Source of the DNA: Ruegeria arenilitoris
GTDB lineage: Bacteria; Pseudomonadota; Alphaproteobacteria; Rhodobacterales; Rhodobacteraceae
NCBI RefSeq assembly: GCF_013030985.1
Contig: NZ_WPYP01000007.1
Span: forward strand, 186,001-250,000
Length of the DNA stretch: 64,000 nt
Reading direction: 5' to 3'
In this document: in pieces, positions 8,735 to 17,441 of the stretch
Position numbering within the stretch: position 1 is the first letter of the stretch
Layout: each line of letters starts with the position of its first letter
Position numbers and translations under genes: made by a program
Notes under the pieces: model-generated
The model's input: only the letters and a program-made list of their open reading frames with translations
The model's database searches: none
What the model was told of the DNA's origin: nothing

Positions 8735-9406
8735 CTATGCTTGCCTTAGACCAACCAAATCGGAATAAGAACGCTCACCGCGAGTGATTTGACGTTTGAG
8801 GGTGTTCGTTGCTGCTTTTACTTTACCCTCGCCCAACAGCGATGTGATCGCTTGATGTTCCTTGAAAGATTTCTTCGTTCGATTGGAACGCTTGGACAGA
8901 TGCGTCCGCATAGTTTGGACGATATCACTGACTTTTTGATATCCATCCCGCAGGTAACTGTTTCCGCAGGACCTGAAAAACGCGTCGTGAAACTCGGCGT
9001 CAAGTTCCAAGTACTGCTCGAATTTATCCGCTTCCTGCGCCTCTGACATCTTCGAAACAATTGTAGCCAGCTCATTGATCAGAACCGAGGGGTTCTTTTC
9101 AAGCGCCTGCTCCAAAGCTGCAGATTCTAGGATGAGCCGATACTGGCAAAGCTGTACCACGTCCTCTTGAGAAAGAGAGAATACAAAGGCTCCTCGATGA
9201 GGAAAGATCTGAACGAGCCCCTGAAGATTCAAAGCCGATAGCGCTTCGCGAATCGGAGTTTTGCTGATGCCCATGGCATTTGACAGCTTCACTTCCGGCA
9301 ACGATTCACCCAATTGAAACGTGCCATTGATAATGCCTTTTCGTATGTGCTCTTCAGCAGTTTTACTCAACGAATCCGGGCGCTTAATCTGCAAAATCTC
9401 GGTCAT
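8735..9406 (-). CDS. GntR family regulator, FCD domain (FadR subfamily)
   Basis: A 223-residue regulator. The N-terminal winged helix (about residues 8-75) includes the recognition-helix segment GISKTPIREALSAL. The C-terminal all-helical FCD domain (about 85-215) has the metal/ligand-binding pattern DAEFHDAFF and a later GEH-type region (KEHQAI). The ATG at 9406 is preferred over one 42 nt upstream because AAGGACGAAG precedes it. It is divergent from the TRAP operon, with the palindrome at 9471-9486 between them. It is similar along its length to the GntR protein at 24416, and the two recognition helices are nearly alike. It probably represses TRAP uptake until a hydroxy-acid or sugar-acid ligand binds. 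Confidence 0.92.
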   Translation of the reverse strand: MTEILQIKRPDSLSKTAEEHIRKGIINGTFQLGESLPEVKLSNAMGISKTPIREALSALNLQGLVQIFPHRGAFVFSLSQEDVVQLCQYRLILESAALEQALEKNPSVLINELATIVSKMSEAQEADKFEQYLELDAEFHDAFFRSCGNSYLRDGYQKVSDIVQTMRTHLSKRSNRTKKSFKEHQAITSLLGEGKVKAATNTLKRQITRGERSYSDLVGLRQA

Positions 9407-9470
9407 TTTCACTTCGTCCTTTTTCGTCTCTCTAACACAATAGCACATGTAAACTTGATTTCTATATTAT

Positions 9471-9486
9471 ATCTGATATCTCAGAT
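9471..9486. promoter_or_regulatory. Candidate GntR operator upstream of the TRAP operon
   Basis: The sequence ATCTGATATCTCAGAT has perfect 6-bp arms (ATCTGA/TCAGAT) around a 4-bp spacer. The same 16 bp occur, on the opposite strand, at 25179-25194 upstream of the second ABC operon. It sits between divergent GntR and dctP starts in an AT-rich promoter zone. Confidence 0.7.
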
Positions 9487-9523
9487 AATAGATCGAAAAT
9501 GACTAAACCCGTGGGAGGATACC

Positions 9524-10522
9524 TTGTTCAAGAAATCAACATTGGCGCTTGGCGTCGTTTTGTCAGCCGGGCTTGCTTTTGCAGCATCCGCTGAAACAGT
9601 CATTAAGGTTGGGCATGGCGCAGCAGAAGCGTTTCATATGCATCGCGCGCTACTGAAATTTGAAGAACTGGTCGAAGCTGGCTCGAATGGTGAGATCGAC
9701 GTACAGATATTCCCCTCGTCGCAGATGGGCCCTGATCGCGAGATGATCGAAGGTGTTCAAACCGGCGTTCTCGAAATGGCCATTCCTCCTTCCTCTTTTT
9801 TTGCGGGCTGGGATCCGGCCTTTGCAGTAATTGAACTGCCTTACATGTATTCCTCCAAGGACATCGCCTTTGATGTTCTTGATGGTGATGCTGGTGATGA
9901 CATGCTTGCACGGGTCGAAAACCAGGGATTGGTTGGTCTTGGCTGGCTTGAACTGGGTGTACGCAATGTGACCAACAATGTCCGTCCGGTTGCAACCCCC
10001 GCAGATCTAGAGGGTGTCAAGCTGCGTACCATGAAGGTTCCGGCCCATGTGGCGACATTCGAAACGCTCGGGGCCAACCCGACGCCAATGAACTTTGGTG
10101 AGGTCTATTCTGCTCTCCAGCAAGGCGTGATCGACGGCCAGGAAAACCCACTGGCGATCATCACCTCACAGCGTTTCTACGAGGTGCAGAAATACCTTTC
10201 GACCACGGGCCATGTCTTTGCGGTCTATATGCCCGTCATCTCCAAACCGTTTTTTGACTCGCTGCCTGCCGAGCATCAGCAACTAATCCGGGACTCGATG
10301 GCCGCCGCACGTGATTATCAGGCCGAACTGGTCGCCAGCGAAAATGCAGAGCAGCTGGAACAGATCCGTGCCGCTGGTGTCGAGGTTCTCGAACTGACTG
10401 CAGAGCAGAGACAGGCCTTCGCCGACAAAACCGAAAGCGTTCGCCTGCAATATCGCGATGAAGTTGGCGCCGAAGCCTACGACGCTTGGGTCGCGGCGGT
10501 ATCCGCAGCAAGCGGAAGCTGA
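9524..10522 (+). CDS. dctP: TRAP transporter substrate-binding protein
   Basis: A 332-residue periplasmic protein of the DctP family, with a Sec signal peptide (residues about 1-23, ending AASAE). Family features include FAVIELPYMYSS, the ligand-carboxylate-binding region around GVKLRTMKVP, and the NFGEVYSALQQGVIDGQENP stretch. The start is a TTG at 9524, five nt after GGGAGGA; no ATG is suitably placed. With the DctQ and DctM genes downstream it forms a complete TRAP system driven by the Na+ gradient. The adjacent 2-hydroxyacid dehydrogenase suggests a hydroxy- or sugar-acid ligand, which is inference. Confidence 0.94.
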   Translation: MFKKSTLALGVVLSAGLAFAASAETVIKVGHGAAEAFHMHRALLKFEELVEAGSNGEIDVQIFPSSQMGPDREMIEGVQTGVLEMAIPPSSFFAGWDPAFAVIELPYMYSSKDIAFDVLDGDAGDDMLARVENQGLVGLGWLELGVRNVTNNVRPVATPADLEGVKLRTMKVPAHVATFETLGANPTPMNFGEVYSALQQGVIDGQENPLAIITSQRFYEVQKYLSTTGHVFAVYMPVISKPFFDSLPAEHQQLIRDSMAAARDYQAELVASENAEQLEQIRAAGVEVLELTAEQRQAFADKTESVRLQYRDEVGAEAYDAWVAAVSAASGS

Positions 10523-10573
10523 CCCTCGGACTACTCAGCCAATACGGGCACCCGTGCCATGAAGGTTCGAGTG

Positions 10574-10591
10574 CCCCTTTCGTTCAAGGGG
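10574..10591 (+). other. Intercistronic stem-loop between dctP and dctQ
   Basis: A perfect 6-bp stem (CCCCTT/AAGGGG) with a 6-nt loop lies just before the dctQ ribosome binding site. A second inverted repeat, GGGCAC/GTGCCC at 10546-10551 and 10571-10576, overlaps it. Such structures after binding-protein genes commonly raise the ratio of binding protein to membrane subunits. Confidence 0.45.
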
Positions 10592-10600
10592 AGGTGAACG

Positions 10601-11086
10601 GTGTCGGTTATCAAATGGATCGATATGAATGCCGAAAAGGTCTTAGCCAGTGCACTTTTGGCCGCGATTGTCTTGTTGATCTTTGGCAATGTGTTCATGC
10701 GTTACATTCTGAATGCCTCTCTTTCATGGGGCGAAGAGCTAACGCTTTGGCTGTTTGTATGGTTTGTCTGGCTTGGCGTCAGCTATGCATTCCACACAGG
10801 CGATCATGTGCGTATCACGGTCCTGCGTGATGTCCTAAGCGAGCGCGCAAGGCTTTACGCGGATGTTGTGATCGCGCTTCTTGTCCTTGGATTTCTGATC
10901 GTTCTGACAATTGAATGCATCAAGCTTATCCGACAGCCTTTTGTGGCCAGCCAGACGTCAGTCGTTTTGGGACTACCGATACCGATCCTTTATGCTTCGG
11001 CGCCGATTGGCGCAGGCCTGTCCGCGATCCGCGTCACTCAACATCTGATCCGAACCCTGCGCCTGATCGCAGGAACCAAAGCGTGA
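10601..11086 (+). CDS. dctQ: TRAP transporter small membrane subunit
   Basis: A 161-residue protein with four predicted membrane helices, the usual DctQ size and topology. The SWGEELTLWLFVWFVWLG stretch is the typical second-helix motif. The start is a GTG at 10601 preceded by GGGGAGGTGA. It docks with the large subunit encoded 10 nt downstream. Specificity resides in the binding protein, not here. Confidence 0.93.
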   Translation: MSVIKWIDMNAEKVLASALLAAIVLLIFGNVFMRYILNASLSWGEELTLWLFVWFVWLGVSYAFHTGDHVRITVLRDVLSERARLYADVVIALLVLGFLIVLTIECIKLIRQPFVASQTSVVLGLPIPILYASAPIGAGLSAIRVTQHLIRTLRLIAGTKA

Positions 11087-11096
11087 GGAACCCGGC

Positions 11097-12380
11097 ATGC
11101 TTGCAACAACGCTTTTCTTGACGCTCTTTGCCCTGTTGCTCTTCAGCGTGCCAATTGGCATCTGTTTAGGCCTAGCCACCATGATTGTGATGGTCTTTGT
11201 GGATGGCACGCCACCCATGGTTCTTCTGGCACGGTCGGTGGTAACAGGCGCGGACTCGTTTCCTCTAATTGCCGTCCCTCTGTTCATTCTGGCAGGCGAC
11301 CTGATGCAGCACGGCGGAATGTCTCGTAGACTGGTTGGATTTGCCAATGCGCTGATCGGTCATATCCGGGGTGGCCTGGCTTACGTGAACGTACTCGCCT
11401 GCGTGTTCTTTGCCGCCATATCCGGTTCGTCTCCTGCGACCGTAGCCGCCATCGGGTCGAACATGATCCCTGAGATGGAAAAGGTCGGCTATACGCGCAA
11501 ATTCAGCGGCGCATTGACGGCGTCCTCGGGGATGATCGGCGTTATGATACCGCCAAGTATTCCCTTCATCATCTATGGTGTTACTGCCGAGGTTTCGATC
11601 GGCAAACTGTTTCTTGCAGGTGTTGTTCCTGGCATCCTTTTTGCCCTCATGTTCATGTTGGTCGCTCGTGTTCTGCTGCGAAAGGACGAGGTTGTTCAGC
11701 AATCGACGACTACGTTCTCAGGCCCGGGCGTCTGGCAGAGCTTCCGCTCTTCCATCTGGGCGCTACTGGTGCCTGTAATCATCCTTGGCGGCATCTATAG
11801 CGGCATCTTCACCCCTACCGAAGCCGGAGCCGTGGCCGTTGTTTATGCCGCTTTCATCGGCATCTTCGTTTATGGAGACATCACCCTCAAGGACCTGCCA
11901 GAGGTCTTGGCGGGCAGTGCAAAGACCAGCGGGACTATTCTGATATTGGTGATCATGGCGACCGCCTTTGGCAGGCTGATCACACTCGCGAGAATCCCGA
12001 CAGAGCTCGCAACAACAATCACCAGCCTATCCGACAATCCGATCATCATTTTGTTGTTGATCAATTTGCTTTTGCTGGTGATCGGCATGTTCATGGAGAC
12101 GATTTCGTCGATCATCATCATGACGCCGATCCTGCTGCCGGTTGCAACCGCGCTGGGTGTCGATCCGATCGTTTTTGGTGTCATCTTGACGGTCAACCTG
12201 GCCATTGGGTTCTGCACGCCGCCATTGGGTGTAAACCTGTTCGTGGCCAGTAGCATTTCGAAGGTTTCCATCGAAAGCCTCAGCCGGGCGATCCTGCCAT
12301 TCTTTGTCGGCATGCTGATCTTGTTGATGTTCATCACCTATGTGCCCGCAATTTCCTTGGCCCTGCCATCCCTTTGGTGA
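11097..12380 (+). CDS. dctM: TRAP transporter large permease subunit
   Basis: A 427-residue DctM-family permease with about 12 membrane segments. Characteristic features are SGSSPATVAAIGSNMIPEM near residue 105-125, the IPPSIPFIIYG loop, and the late MTPILLPVATALGVDPI segment. It carries out the Na+-coupled translocation step. It closes the three-gene TRAP set and is followed after 45 nt by an FMN-dependent dehydrogenase on the same strand. Confidence 0.95.
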   Translation: MLATTLFLTLFALLLFSVPIGICLGLATMIVMVFVDGTPPMVLLARSVVTGADSFPLIAVPLFILAGDLMQHGGMSRRLVGFANALIGHIRGGLAYVNVLACVFFAAISGSSPATVAAIGSNMIPEMEKVGYTRKFSGALTASSGMIGVMIPPSIPFIIYGVTAEVSIGKLFLAGVVPGILFALMFMLVARVLLRKDEVVQQSTTTFSGPGVWQSFRSSIWALLVPVIILGGIYSGIFTPTEAGAVAVVYAAFIGIFVYGDITLKDLPEVLAGSAKTSGTILILVIMATAFGRLITLARIPTELATTITSLSDNPIIILLLINLLLLVIGMFMETISSIIIMTPILLPVATALGVDPIVFGVILTVNLAIGFCTPPLGVNLFVASSISKVSIESLSRAILPFFVGMLILLMFITYVPAISLALPSLW

Positions 12381-12425
12381 CCGACTGAGGAGCTTCAAAC
12401 GTTAGACAACGAGCAGAGGACCCGG

Positions 12426-13571
12426 ATGGATCTGGACCTATCCCACCCGTCGATAGAAGACCTTCGAAAAACCGCACAAAAGCGCATTCCGAAGTTTGCC
12501 TTCGAATACCTCGACAGCGCGACCGGCCGGGAGCTGGGGTTGAAGGTCAACCGGGACGCACTTGATGCCATCGGATTCATGCCGCGTGTACTATGCGGCC
12601 GAACAAAGGTCGACCTGCAGACTACATTGATGGGTCAAACTTACGGTCTGCCATTCGGGATAGCACCGGTAGGCATGTCCGGCCTAATGTGGGCAGGAGC
12701 AGAGCGGATGCTTGCAAAGGCAGCGGTTGCTCACAACATTCCGTTTTCGTTGTCCAGCGTGGCGGTTGCTTCACCGGAAGATGTGGCACCTTACATTGGC
12801 AAAAACGGATGGTTTCAGCATTACCCGGTGAACTCCAGCGATTTGCGCCGCGCAATGCTTCCGAGGATAAAGGCAGCGGGATTTCATACACTAATCATCA
12901 CGGTGGACGTACCAGAAGAGAGTCGGCGCGAACGACAACGCCGCGCCAACCTGACCGTGCCTCCAAAAGCTGACCTGCGCACGCTGAAAGAAATGGCGTC
13001 ACGACCCGCCTGGTGCCTTGCGCATCTGCGCGAGGGCATCATGCCACGTATGCGGTTCTTTGACGATTACGTTCCCACACGCGGGCGAGAAAGCTTTACC
13101 CATGCAGGCGCTCTGATACGTGGGATTCCGGATTGGGACTACCTGCGCGAACTACGGCAGGAATGGGAGGGTCACCTGATCGTCAAGGGTGTCCTGCGGC
13201 CGGAGGACGCGCAAAAAATGGTTGCCGAGGGCGTGGATTGCATCTGGGTCTCAAACCACTCCGGGCGTCAATTCGAAGCCGGGCCCGCCGTAATTGACCA
13301 ACTCCCGAACATCCGCGAGGCGGTCGGAACAAATGTGCCATTGATCTACGACTCTGGCGTTGCCTGGGGATTGGACATCATGCGTGCCCTCGCGAAAGGT
13401 GCAGATTTCGTCATGGTCGGACGCGCCTTTCAATATGCTGTCGCAGCGTTCGGAGCACGAGGGATCGACCATCTCGTTCACATACTGAAGGCTGACATTG
13501 AGGCCAACATGAGCCAGCTTGGCAGCGAAAACCTCGGCAGTCTGGCAGAGCACCTTCTGAGAACCAGCTGA
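12426..13571 (+). CDS. FMN-dependent alpha-hydroxy-acid dehydrogenase/oxidase
   Basis: A 381-residue TIM-barrel flavoprotein of the lactate dehydrogenase (LldD)/glycolate oxidase/mandelate dehydrogenase family. Visible sites include the FMN-binding IAPVGMSGLMW, the basic VDVPEESRRERQRR segment, IVKGVLRPEDA with the conserved Lys, and SNHSGRQF holding the catalytic His. The usual form of the last motif is SNHGGRQL, so a Gly is replaced by Ser here. It oxidises an L-2-hydroxy acid to the 2-keto acid, passing electrons to quinone or O2. Its place behind the TRAP genes suggests it acts on the imported substrate. The substrate is not identified. Confidence 0.9.
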   Translation: MDLDLSHPSIEDLRKTAQKRIPKFAFEYLDSATGRELGLKVNRDALDAIGFMPRVLCGRTKVDLQTTLMGQTYGLPFGIAPVGMSGLMWAGAERMLAKAAVAHNIPFSLSSVAVASPEDVAPYIGKNGWFQHYPVNSSDLRRAMLPRIKAAGFHTLIITVDVPEESRRERQRRANLTVPPKADLRTLKEMASRPAWCLAHLREGIMPRMRFFDDYVPTRGRESFTHAGALIRGIPDWDYLRELRQEWEGHLIVKGVLRPEDAQKMVAEGVDCIWVSNHSGRQFEAGPAVIDQLPNIREAVGTNVPLIYDSGVAWGLDIMRALAKGADFVMVGRAFQYAVAAFGARGIDHLVHILKADIEANMSQLGSENLGSLAEHLLRTS

Positions 13572-13595
13572 TCGGCAATTACGGCGTGCGGCGTA

Positions 13596-14009
13596 TCAGA
13601 CAGGCGTGTTGTTATCCGCGTCAATCAGACCCTTCACGATCAGATCCGCAGTTGAGCGCGAACATGCCATTGGCAGATCATATACCGTGGCAAGACGGGT
13701 CAGAGCCTTAACGTCGACGTCGTGTGGCATGGGCGACAGAGGGTCGACAAAGAAAATCAGTGCATCCAGTTTCTCTTCACAGATCATAGCGCCGATCTGT
13801 TGGTCGCCTCCGAGTGGTCCGCTTTTCAGGCAGGTCACATCCAGTTTTGGATAGGCTTGCTTAATGCGACTGCCGGTGGTCCCTGTCGAGAAGATTTTTA
13901 CTCTGGACAGGCGGGCCAATTGCAGACCCACCCATTCAACGATTTCGTCCTTTCGCGCATCATGGGCCACGAGGGCGAAACGCGGCGCATCACCGGATGA
14001 ATTGTTCAA
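13596..14009 (-). CDS. mgsA: Methylglyoxal synthase
   Basis: The 137-residue product matches MgsA: ALVAHD near the start, the phosphate-binding TGTTG, the [11 protein letters not shown] stretch, and [18 protein letters not shown] with its conserved Asp and His. It converts dihydroxyacetone phosphate to methylglyoxal and phosphate. I place the start at the TTG at 14009, with GGAGAAG upstream inside the end of the cupin gene (20-nt overlap). In-frame ATGs at 14111 and 14075 would extend far into the cupin gene and give an atypical N-terminus. It is the last gene of the sugar-acid operon, an unusual site for a methylglyoxal-bypass enzyme. Confidence 0.9.
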   Translation of the reverse strand: MNNSSGDAPRFALVAHDARKDEIVEWVGLQLARLSRVKIFSTGTTGSRIKQAYPKLDVTCLKSGPLGGDQQIGAMICEEKLDALIFFVDPLSPMPHDVDVKALTRLATVYDLPMACSRSTADLIVKGLIDADNNTPV

Positions 14010-14508
14010 CGTAGTCTTCTCCAAGTCCGACTTCCGCAAAGTGTTTTCGGCACAGATCAATCTTGGTAAAGACATCTTCGTAGCCAGTGACCTTGCCCCA
14101 CGGATCAACATAGCACATCACGCCATTGACCTGGAAATAGGTAACCATCTCTTCGACATCGTCAGGAACGACCAAGGTATGAGTCTCACCCGGCGGCTCA
14201 AAGACATACCCCCCTTCTTCCGCAACCCAGTCATGTTCCAGATAATGCCAGCGCCCTTTCAGGACGAAGCCGTGGACGGGCTGGGGATGGCGGTGCCGCG
14301 AAAGAACACCAGCTTTGCGCACTTTGAGAAGGTTCATCCAATAACCTTGCGAGCGGTTCAGACAGAGCGGTCGGAACCAGACGTTCTCTGCCTGCGGAAC
14401 CCACAGTCTATCGTCCTCGCTCATGGCGTTCGGGATCACGATCTCGTCTTGCGCATCCTTGGGGAATGGCAACTGATAGGGCATTCGGGCGGTGTCATGG
14501 TCATTCAT
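13990..14508 (-). CDS. Cupin-domain protein, 2,4'-dihydroxyacetophenone-dioxygenase-like
   Basis: A 172-residue single-domain cupin. Metal-ligand motif 1 appears as [20 protein letters not shown] (two His plus a further His), and motif 2 as PPGETHTL. The closest family I recall is the 2,4'-dihydroxyacetophenone dioxygenase-like cupins, which are often found in catabolic operons without that substrate. It may be a sugar isomerase/epimerase or a dioxygenase. It lies 9 nt from the SDR gene upstream and overlaps mgsA by 20 nt, so it is a firm operon member. Confidence 0.82.
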   Translation of the reverse strand: MNDHDTARMPYQLPFPKDAQDEIVIPNAMSEDDRLWVPQAENVWFRPLCLNRSQGYWMNLLKVRKAGVLSRHRHPQPVHGFVLKGRWHYLEHDWVAEEGGYVFEPPGETHTLVVPDDVEEMVTYFQVNGVMCYVDPWGKVTGYEDVFTKIDLCRKHFAEVGLGEDYVEQFIR

Positions 14509-14517
14509 TGATTTTCC

Positions 14518-15219
14518 TCACATAGCGAGATAGCCGCCATCAACCGGATAGATCGATCCGGTCACAAAGCTGGCGTTTTCACTCAAAAGCCATTGCACAA
14601 GCGCACCGACTTCTTCGGGTTTCCCCCAGCGTTTCATTGGCGTACGCGCCATGATCCCCGCTGTTCGTTCAGGGTCTTCCCGAAGGCCCTGGGTCATCTC
14701 TGTCTCGATCCAGCCCGGCGCGATGGCATTGACCCGGATACCGTCTTCGGCCCAGCGACCTGCCAGCGCCTTCGTCAACTGTGCCACGCCGCCCTTGGAA
14801 GCTGAATAGGCCGGCACCAAAGGTCCACCAAAAGTGCTGAGCATAGAGGCTGTATTGACGATAGCCCCACCTGTTTCCGCTAAGAAAGGATGCGCGGCGA
14901 GACAGCACCGCATGGTGCCTGTCAGATTCACATCAAGCACCTTGGCGAAGACGTCGATGTCATATTCTTCGCCACGCAAAAGAATACCTGCGCAGTTCAC
15001 CAAGGCATCGAGGCCCGTGAGTTCGCCGAATACATCATTGATGGACGTCTGGTCGGTGACATCCAAGAGCTGCACCTTTAACCCGTCCTGAGGCTCGAAT
15101 GCATCCAATTCGGATTGGGAGGCGGATGCGGCGATGACGGACCAACCTGCGGCTGCCAACGACCGTGCAACACCCGCACCAATCCCTCGCGTGCCGCCCG
15201 TTACAAGGGCCTGTTTCAT
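14518..15219 (-). CDS. Short-chain dehydrogenase/reductase
   Basis: A 233-residue SDR with TGGTRGIGAGVA at the N-terminus, a variant NCAG in place of NNAG, catalytic YSASK at about residue 143, and a C-terminal VTGSIYPVDGGY. It overlaps the KDPGal aldolase gene by 4 nt. In a galactonate-type pathway it could oxidise the sugar to its lactone or interconvert keto-deoxy sugars. This is inference from context. Confidence 0.9.
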   Translation of the reverse strand: MKQALVTGGTRGIGAGVARSLAAAGWSVIAASASQSELDAFEPQDGLKVQLLDVTDQTSINDVFGELTGLDALVNCAGILLRGEEYDIDVFAKVLDVNLTGTMRCCLAAHPFLAETGGAIVNTASMLSTFGGPLVPAYSASKGGVAQLTKALAGRWAEDGIRVNAIAPGWIETEMTQGLREDPERTAGIMARTPMKRWGKPEEVGALVQWLLSENASFVTGSIYPVDGGYLAM

Positions 15220-15842
15220 CCAAGTTCCTCCAATACACTGGTGAAGGCGCGCGCGCGCCTGTCGATATCATCCAATGTATAGCTCGGTTTGAACAGTGCG
15301 GAGCCCAGCCCATATCCATCTGCACCCGCGGCATGATACGACGCTATCGTTTCCGGCGTTATGCCCCCTACCGCAGCGATGACTGCGTCTGCAGGCAATA
15401 CGGCGCGCATGGCAGCTATGGCAGCTGGTGGTACCATTTCCGCCGGAAAGAATTTGAGGACCGATGCTCCGATATCCAACGCCGTAAAGGCCTCGGAGGG
15501 GGTCATGACACCTGGACACCAATACAGATCCCGCGCGACAGCCGCGTGCCCGACGTCCGGGTTCATATTGGGTGACACGATGATCCGCCCGCCTGCATTT
15601 GCGACCGCCGCGACTTGATCTGTAGTCAACACTGTGCCAGCGCCGACTATGGCTTGAGCGCCATGTTTCGCAACGATCTGCGTAATCGATTCCAGCGGGT
15701 CCGGTGAGTTGAGCGGCACTTCTATTATCCGAAACCCGGTATCGAAGAGTACATCAGACACCGGGCGCGCATTTTCTGGTGCCAGCCCCCGCAAAATCGC
15801 AATCAGCGGGTTCTCAGCAAGAGCTGCGGTAAGGTCAATCAT
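15216..15842 (-). CDS. dgoA: 2-dehydro-3-deoxy-6-phosphogalactonate aldolase
   Basis: A 208-residue class I aldolase of the KDPG/KDPGal family. The N-terminal ILRGL carries the catalytic Glu/Arg region (here Ile-Leu-Arg-Gly), VGAGTV is present, and the Schiff-base Lys lies in VLKFFPAE. It should cleave 2-keto-3-deoxy-6-phosphogalactonate to pyruvate and glyceraldehyde 3-phosphate. The adjacent KDGal kinase (4-nt overlap) favours the galacto assignment over KDPG. It is the last carbon-cleaving step of the De Ley-Doudoroff route. Confidence 0.93.
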   Translation of the reverse strand: MIDLTAALAENPLIAILRGLAPENARPVSDVLFDTGFRIIEVPLNSPDPLESITQIVAKHGAQAIVGAGTVLTTDQVAAVANAGGRIIVSPNMNPDVGHAAVARDLYWCPGVMTPSEAFTALDIGASVLKFFPAEMVPPAAIAAMRAVLPADAVIAAVGGITPETIASYHAAGADGYGLGSALFKPSYTLDDIDRRARAFTSVLEELG

Positions 15843-16759
15843 CCCACCAACCCCGCAGCGCGAGCAATCAGAAAATGCCCTTTCGCAACGATGTCATCTG
15901 GCGCGCGACGGCTGTCGAAACCTGCAGTTCGAAGCGCTATTTCGTATCGGTCGGACAAGTCGCTGCGTCCAACAACAGTGATCGTGCCGACGTCTTTTAC
16001 TTCGCCGGTCGCGGCAGCAACCTCGGTCCCGATCAACAAGCCCGACAAGTAGTCGGCCGTGGCAACCTTTGGGATTTTGCCCATGAGAGGAAGCGTCCGA
16101 ACATGAAACAGGCTGTGCAGCAGGTTCGACTCACCACTGAGGCCCGCTTTGACGCCCATCACGAATGCGTCTTCGCTGAAGGCGTCCTCCTTCATCAAGG
16201 TGCCAAGGATCGTGTGTTCTTTTAGTGCCGAAAAGATCTCACCTGTCATGTAGGTCGAGAAATCCACGATCTTCCCGTCGGCAACCTGAACCCATTTGCT
16301 GTGCGTTCCCGGCATCACGAACATACCTTCGCTCAAGCCTAGTGAAGATGCCCCGATGATCTGGGTCTCCTCGCCGCGCATTACGTCCGGTCCTCCAGCA
16401 TGTTCTGTCGAGGCACCTGTCACAAAATGAATACGCGCTCCGTTGGCCGCTTCGTGCGGGACCAACGCTCGCGCAAGACCGCCAGCACCTAGCGGCATTT
16501 CGGCATACTGCGTTTCTACCCAGCCATTGCGGCTGGTGATCATGCCAGATGCCAGGATCGGCAGGTCAGCCTTGGCGACCCAAGGACCGATGAGACGATC
16601 AAGAACCGCCTCAAAGGTTTGCCCCGCAACCTGCATGATACCTTCAGGCGACGAGACCCCATCGATCACCTCGCCCTCCGCACCAATTAGAAATGCACGG
16701 AACGATGAAGTGCCCCAATCTACGCCGATCAGCGCTGGTTCAGATGCGACCGAATTCAT
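15839..16759 (-). CDS. dgoK: 2-dehydro-3-deoxygalactonokinase
   Basis: A 306-residue sugar kinase of the DgoK family. It has the ATPase-fold phosphate-1 motif IGVDWGTSSFRAFLI at residues about 12-26 and the characteristic MPGTHSKWVQV at about 150. It phosphorylates 2-keto-3-deoxygalactonate at C6, feeding the aldolase encoded next. Gene overlaps of 4 nt (downstream) and 20 nt (upstream, with the RraA-like gene) indicate one translational unit. Confidence 0.93.
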   Translation of the reverse strand: MNSVASEPALIGVDWGTSSFRAFLIGAEGEVIDGVSSPEGIMQVAGQTFEAVLDRLIGPWVAKADLPILASGMITSRNGWVETQYAEMPLGAGGLARALVPHEAANGARIHFVTGASTEHAGGPDVMRGEETQIIGASSLGLSEGMFVMPGTHSKWVQVADGKIVDFSTYMTGEIFSALKEHTILGTLMKEDAFSEDAFVMGVKAGLSGESNLLHSLFHVRTLPLMGKIPKVATADYLSGLLIGTEVAAATGEVKDVGTITVVGRSDLSDRYEIALRTAGFDSRRAPDDIVAKGHFLIARAAGLVG

Positions 16760-17429
16760 TCAGCAGATCCTCAACGGTTTTGCCTTGGGCCACCCACTTA
16801 CGAGTTTCCTCCTCACGGTCAGCTTGCTCTTGAGCAAGGCGCACGGTTTCTTCGGCAATTTCCTGTGGAACCACAACGACGCCCATAAGATCAGCTACAA
16901 TGAAATCTCCGGGGTTTACCACGACGCCCCCACAGGCGATCGGCACGTTGATCGAAAGTTCTTCTTTACGTTCCGAGAACATCGTGTGCGTTCCGCGCGG
17001 CGTGATCGCGCGCGTCCAGATTGGCCAGTTGATGTCTTCCAACTCATCTGTATCGCGCCCCGTGCCATCAACGATCATACCGCGTATGCCACGGTTCTTG
17101 GCCAGACCACCCATTAGACCGCCGCAGACTGACGTTTGGCGATCACCACCCGCGTCTACGACGATCACGTCCCCGGGTTGTCCCATTTCAAGCGCTCTCA
17201 ATGGGTCGACCAGATCGCCTTTTGAAAGTTGAACCGTCACGGCTTGGCCTGTCACCTTGGCGCGGAAAGCGGGCTTGATGGCGCTGTCCATCACGCCTGT
17301 TCGGTACTGCACATCCGCAAAAATGGCAGCAGCGGAGTACGCCTCCAAAACCTTGTCGAATTTTTTGAGAAGTTCCGGGTTTCTTTCAAAATCATTGAAA
17401 ACCCTGAGGTCCGTGCTGACGTCTGGCAT
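16740..17429 (-). CDS. RraA family protein (aldolase/decarboxylase-like)
   Basis: A 229-residue RraA/MenG-like protein. The family signature is present: GLMGGLAKNRGIRGMIVDG followed by TGRD, with VIVDAGGDRQTSVCGG before it. Members include 4-hydroxy-4-methyl-2-oxoglutarate aldolase, oxaloacetate decarboxylase and 4-carboxy-4-hydroxy-2-oxoadipate aldolase; RNase E inhibition applies to only one branch. In this operon a catabolic role on a keto acid is likely. The old label of menaquinone methyltransferase should not be used. Confidence 0.85.
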   Translation of the reverse strand: MPDVSTDLRVFNDFERNPELLKKFDKVLEAYSAAAIFADVQYRTGVMDSAIKPAFRAKVTGQAVTVQLSKGDLVDPLRALEMGQPGDVIVVDAGGDRQTSVCGGLMGGLAKNRGIRGMIVDGTGRDTDELEDINWPIWTRAITPRGTHTMFSERKEELSINVPIACGGVVVNPGDFIVADLMGVVVVPQEIAEETVRLAQEQADREEETRKWVAQGKTVEDLLNEFGRI

Positions 17430-17441
17430 TCTTGTCTCCTG

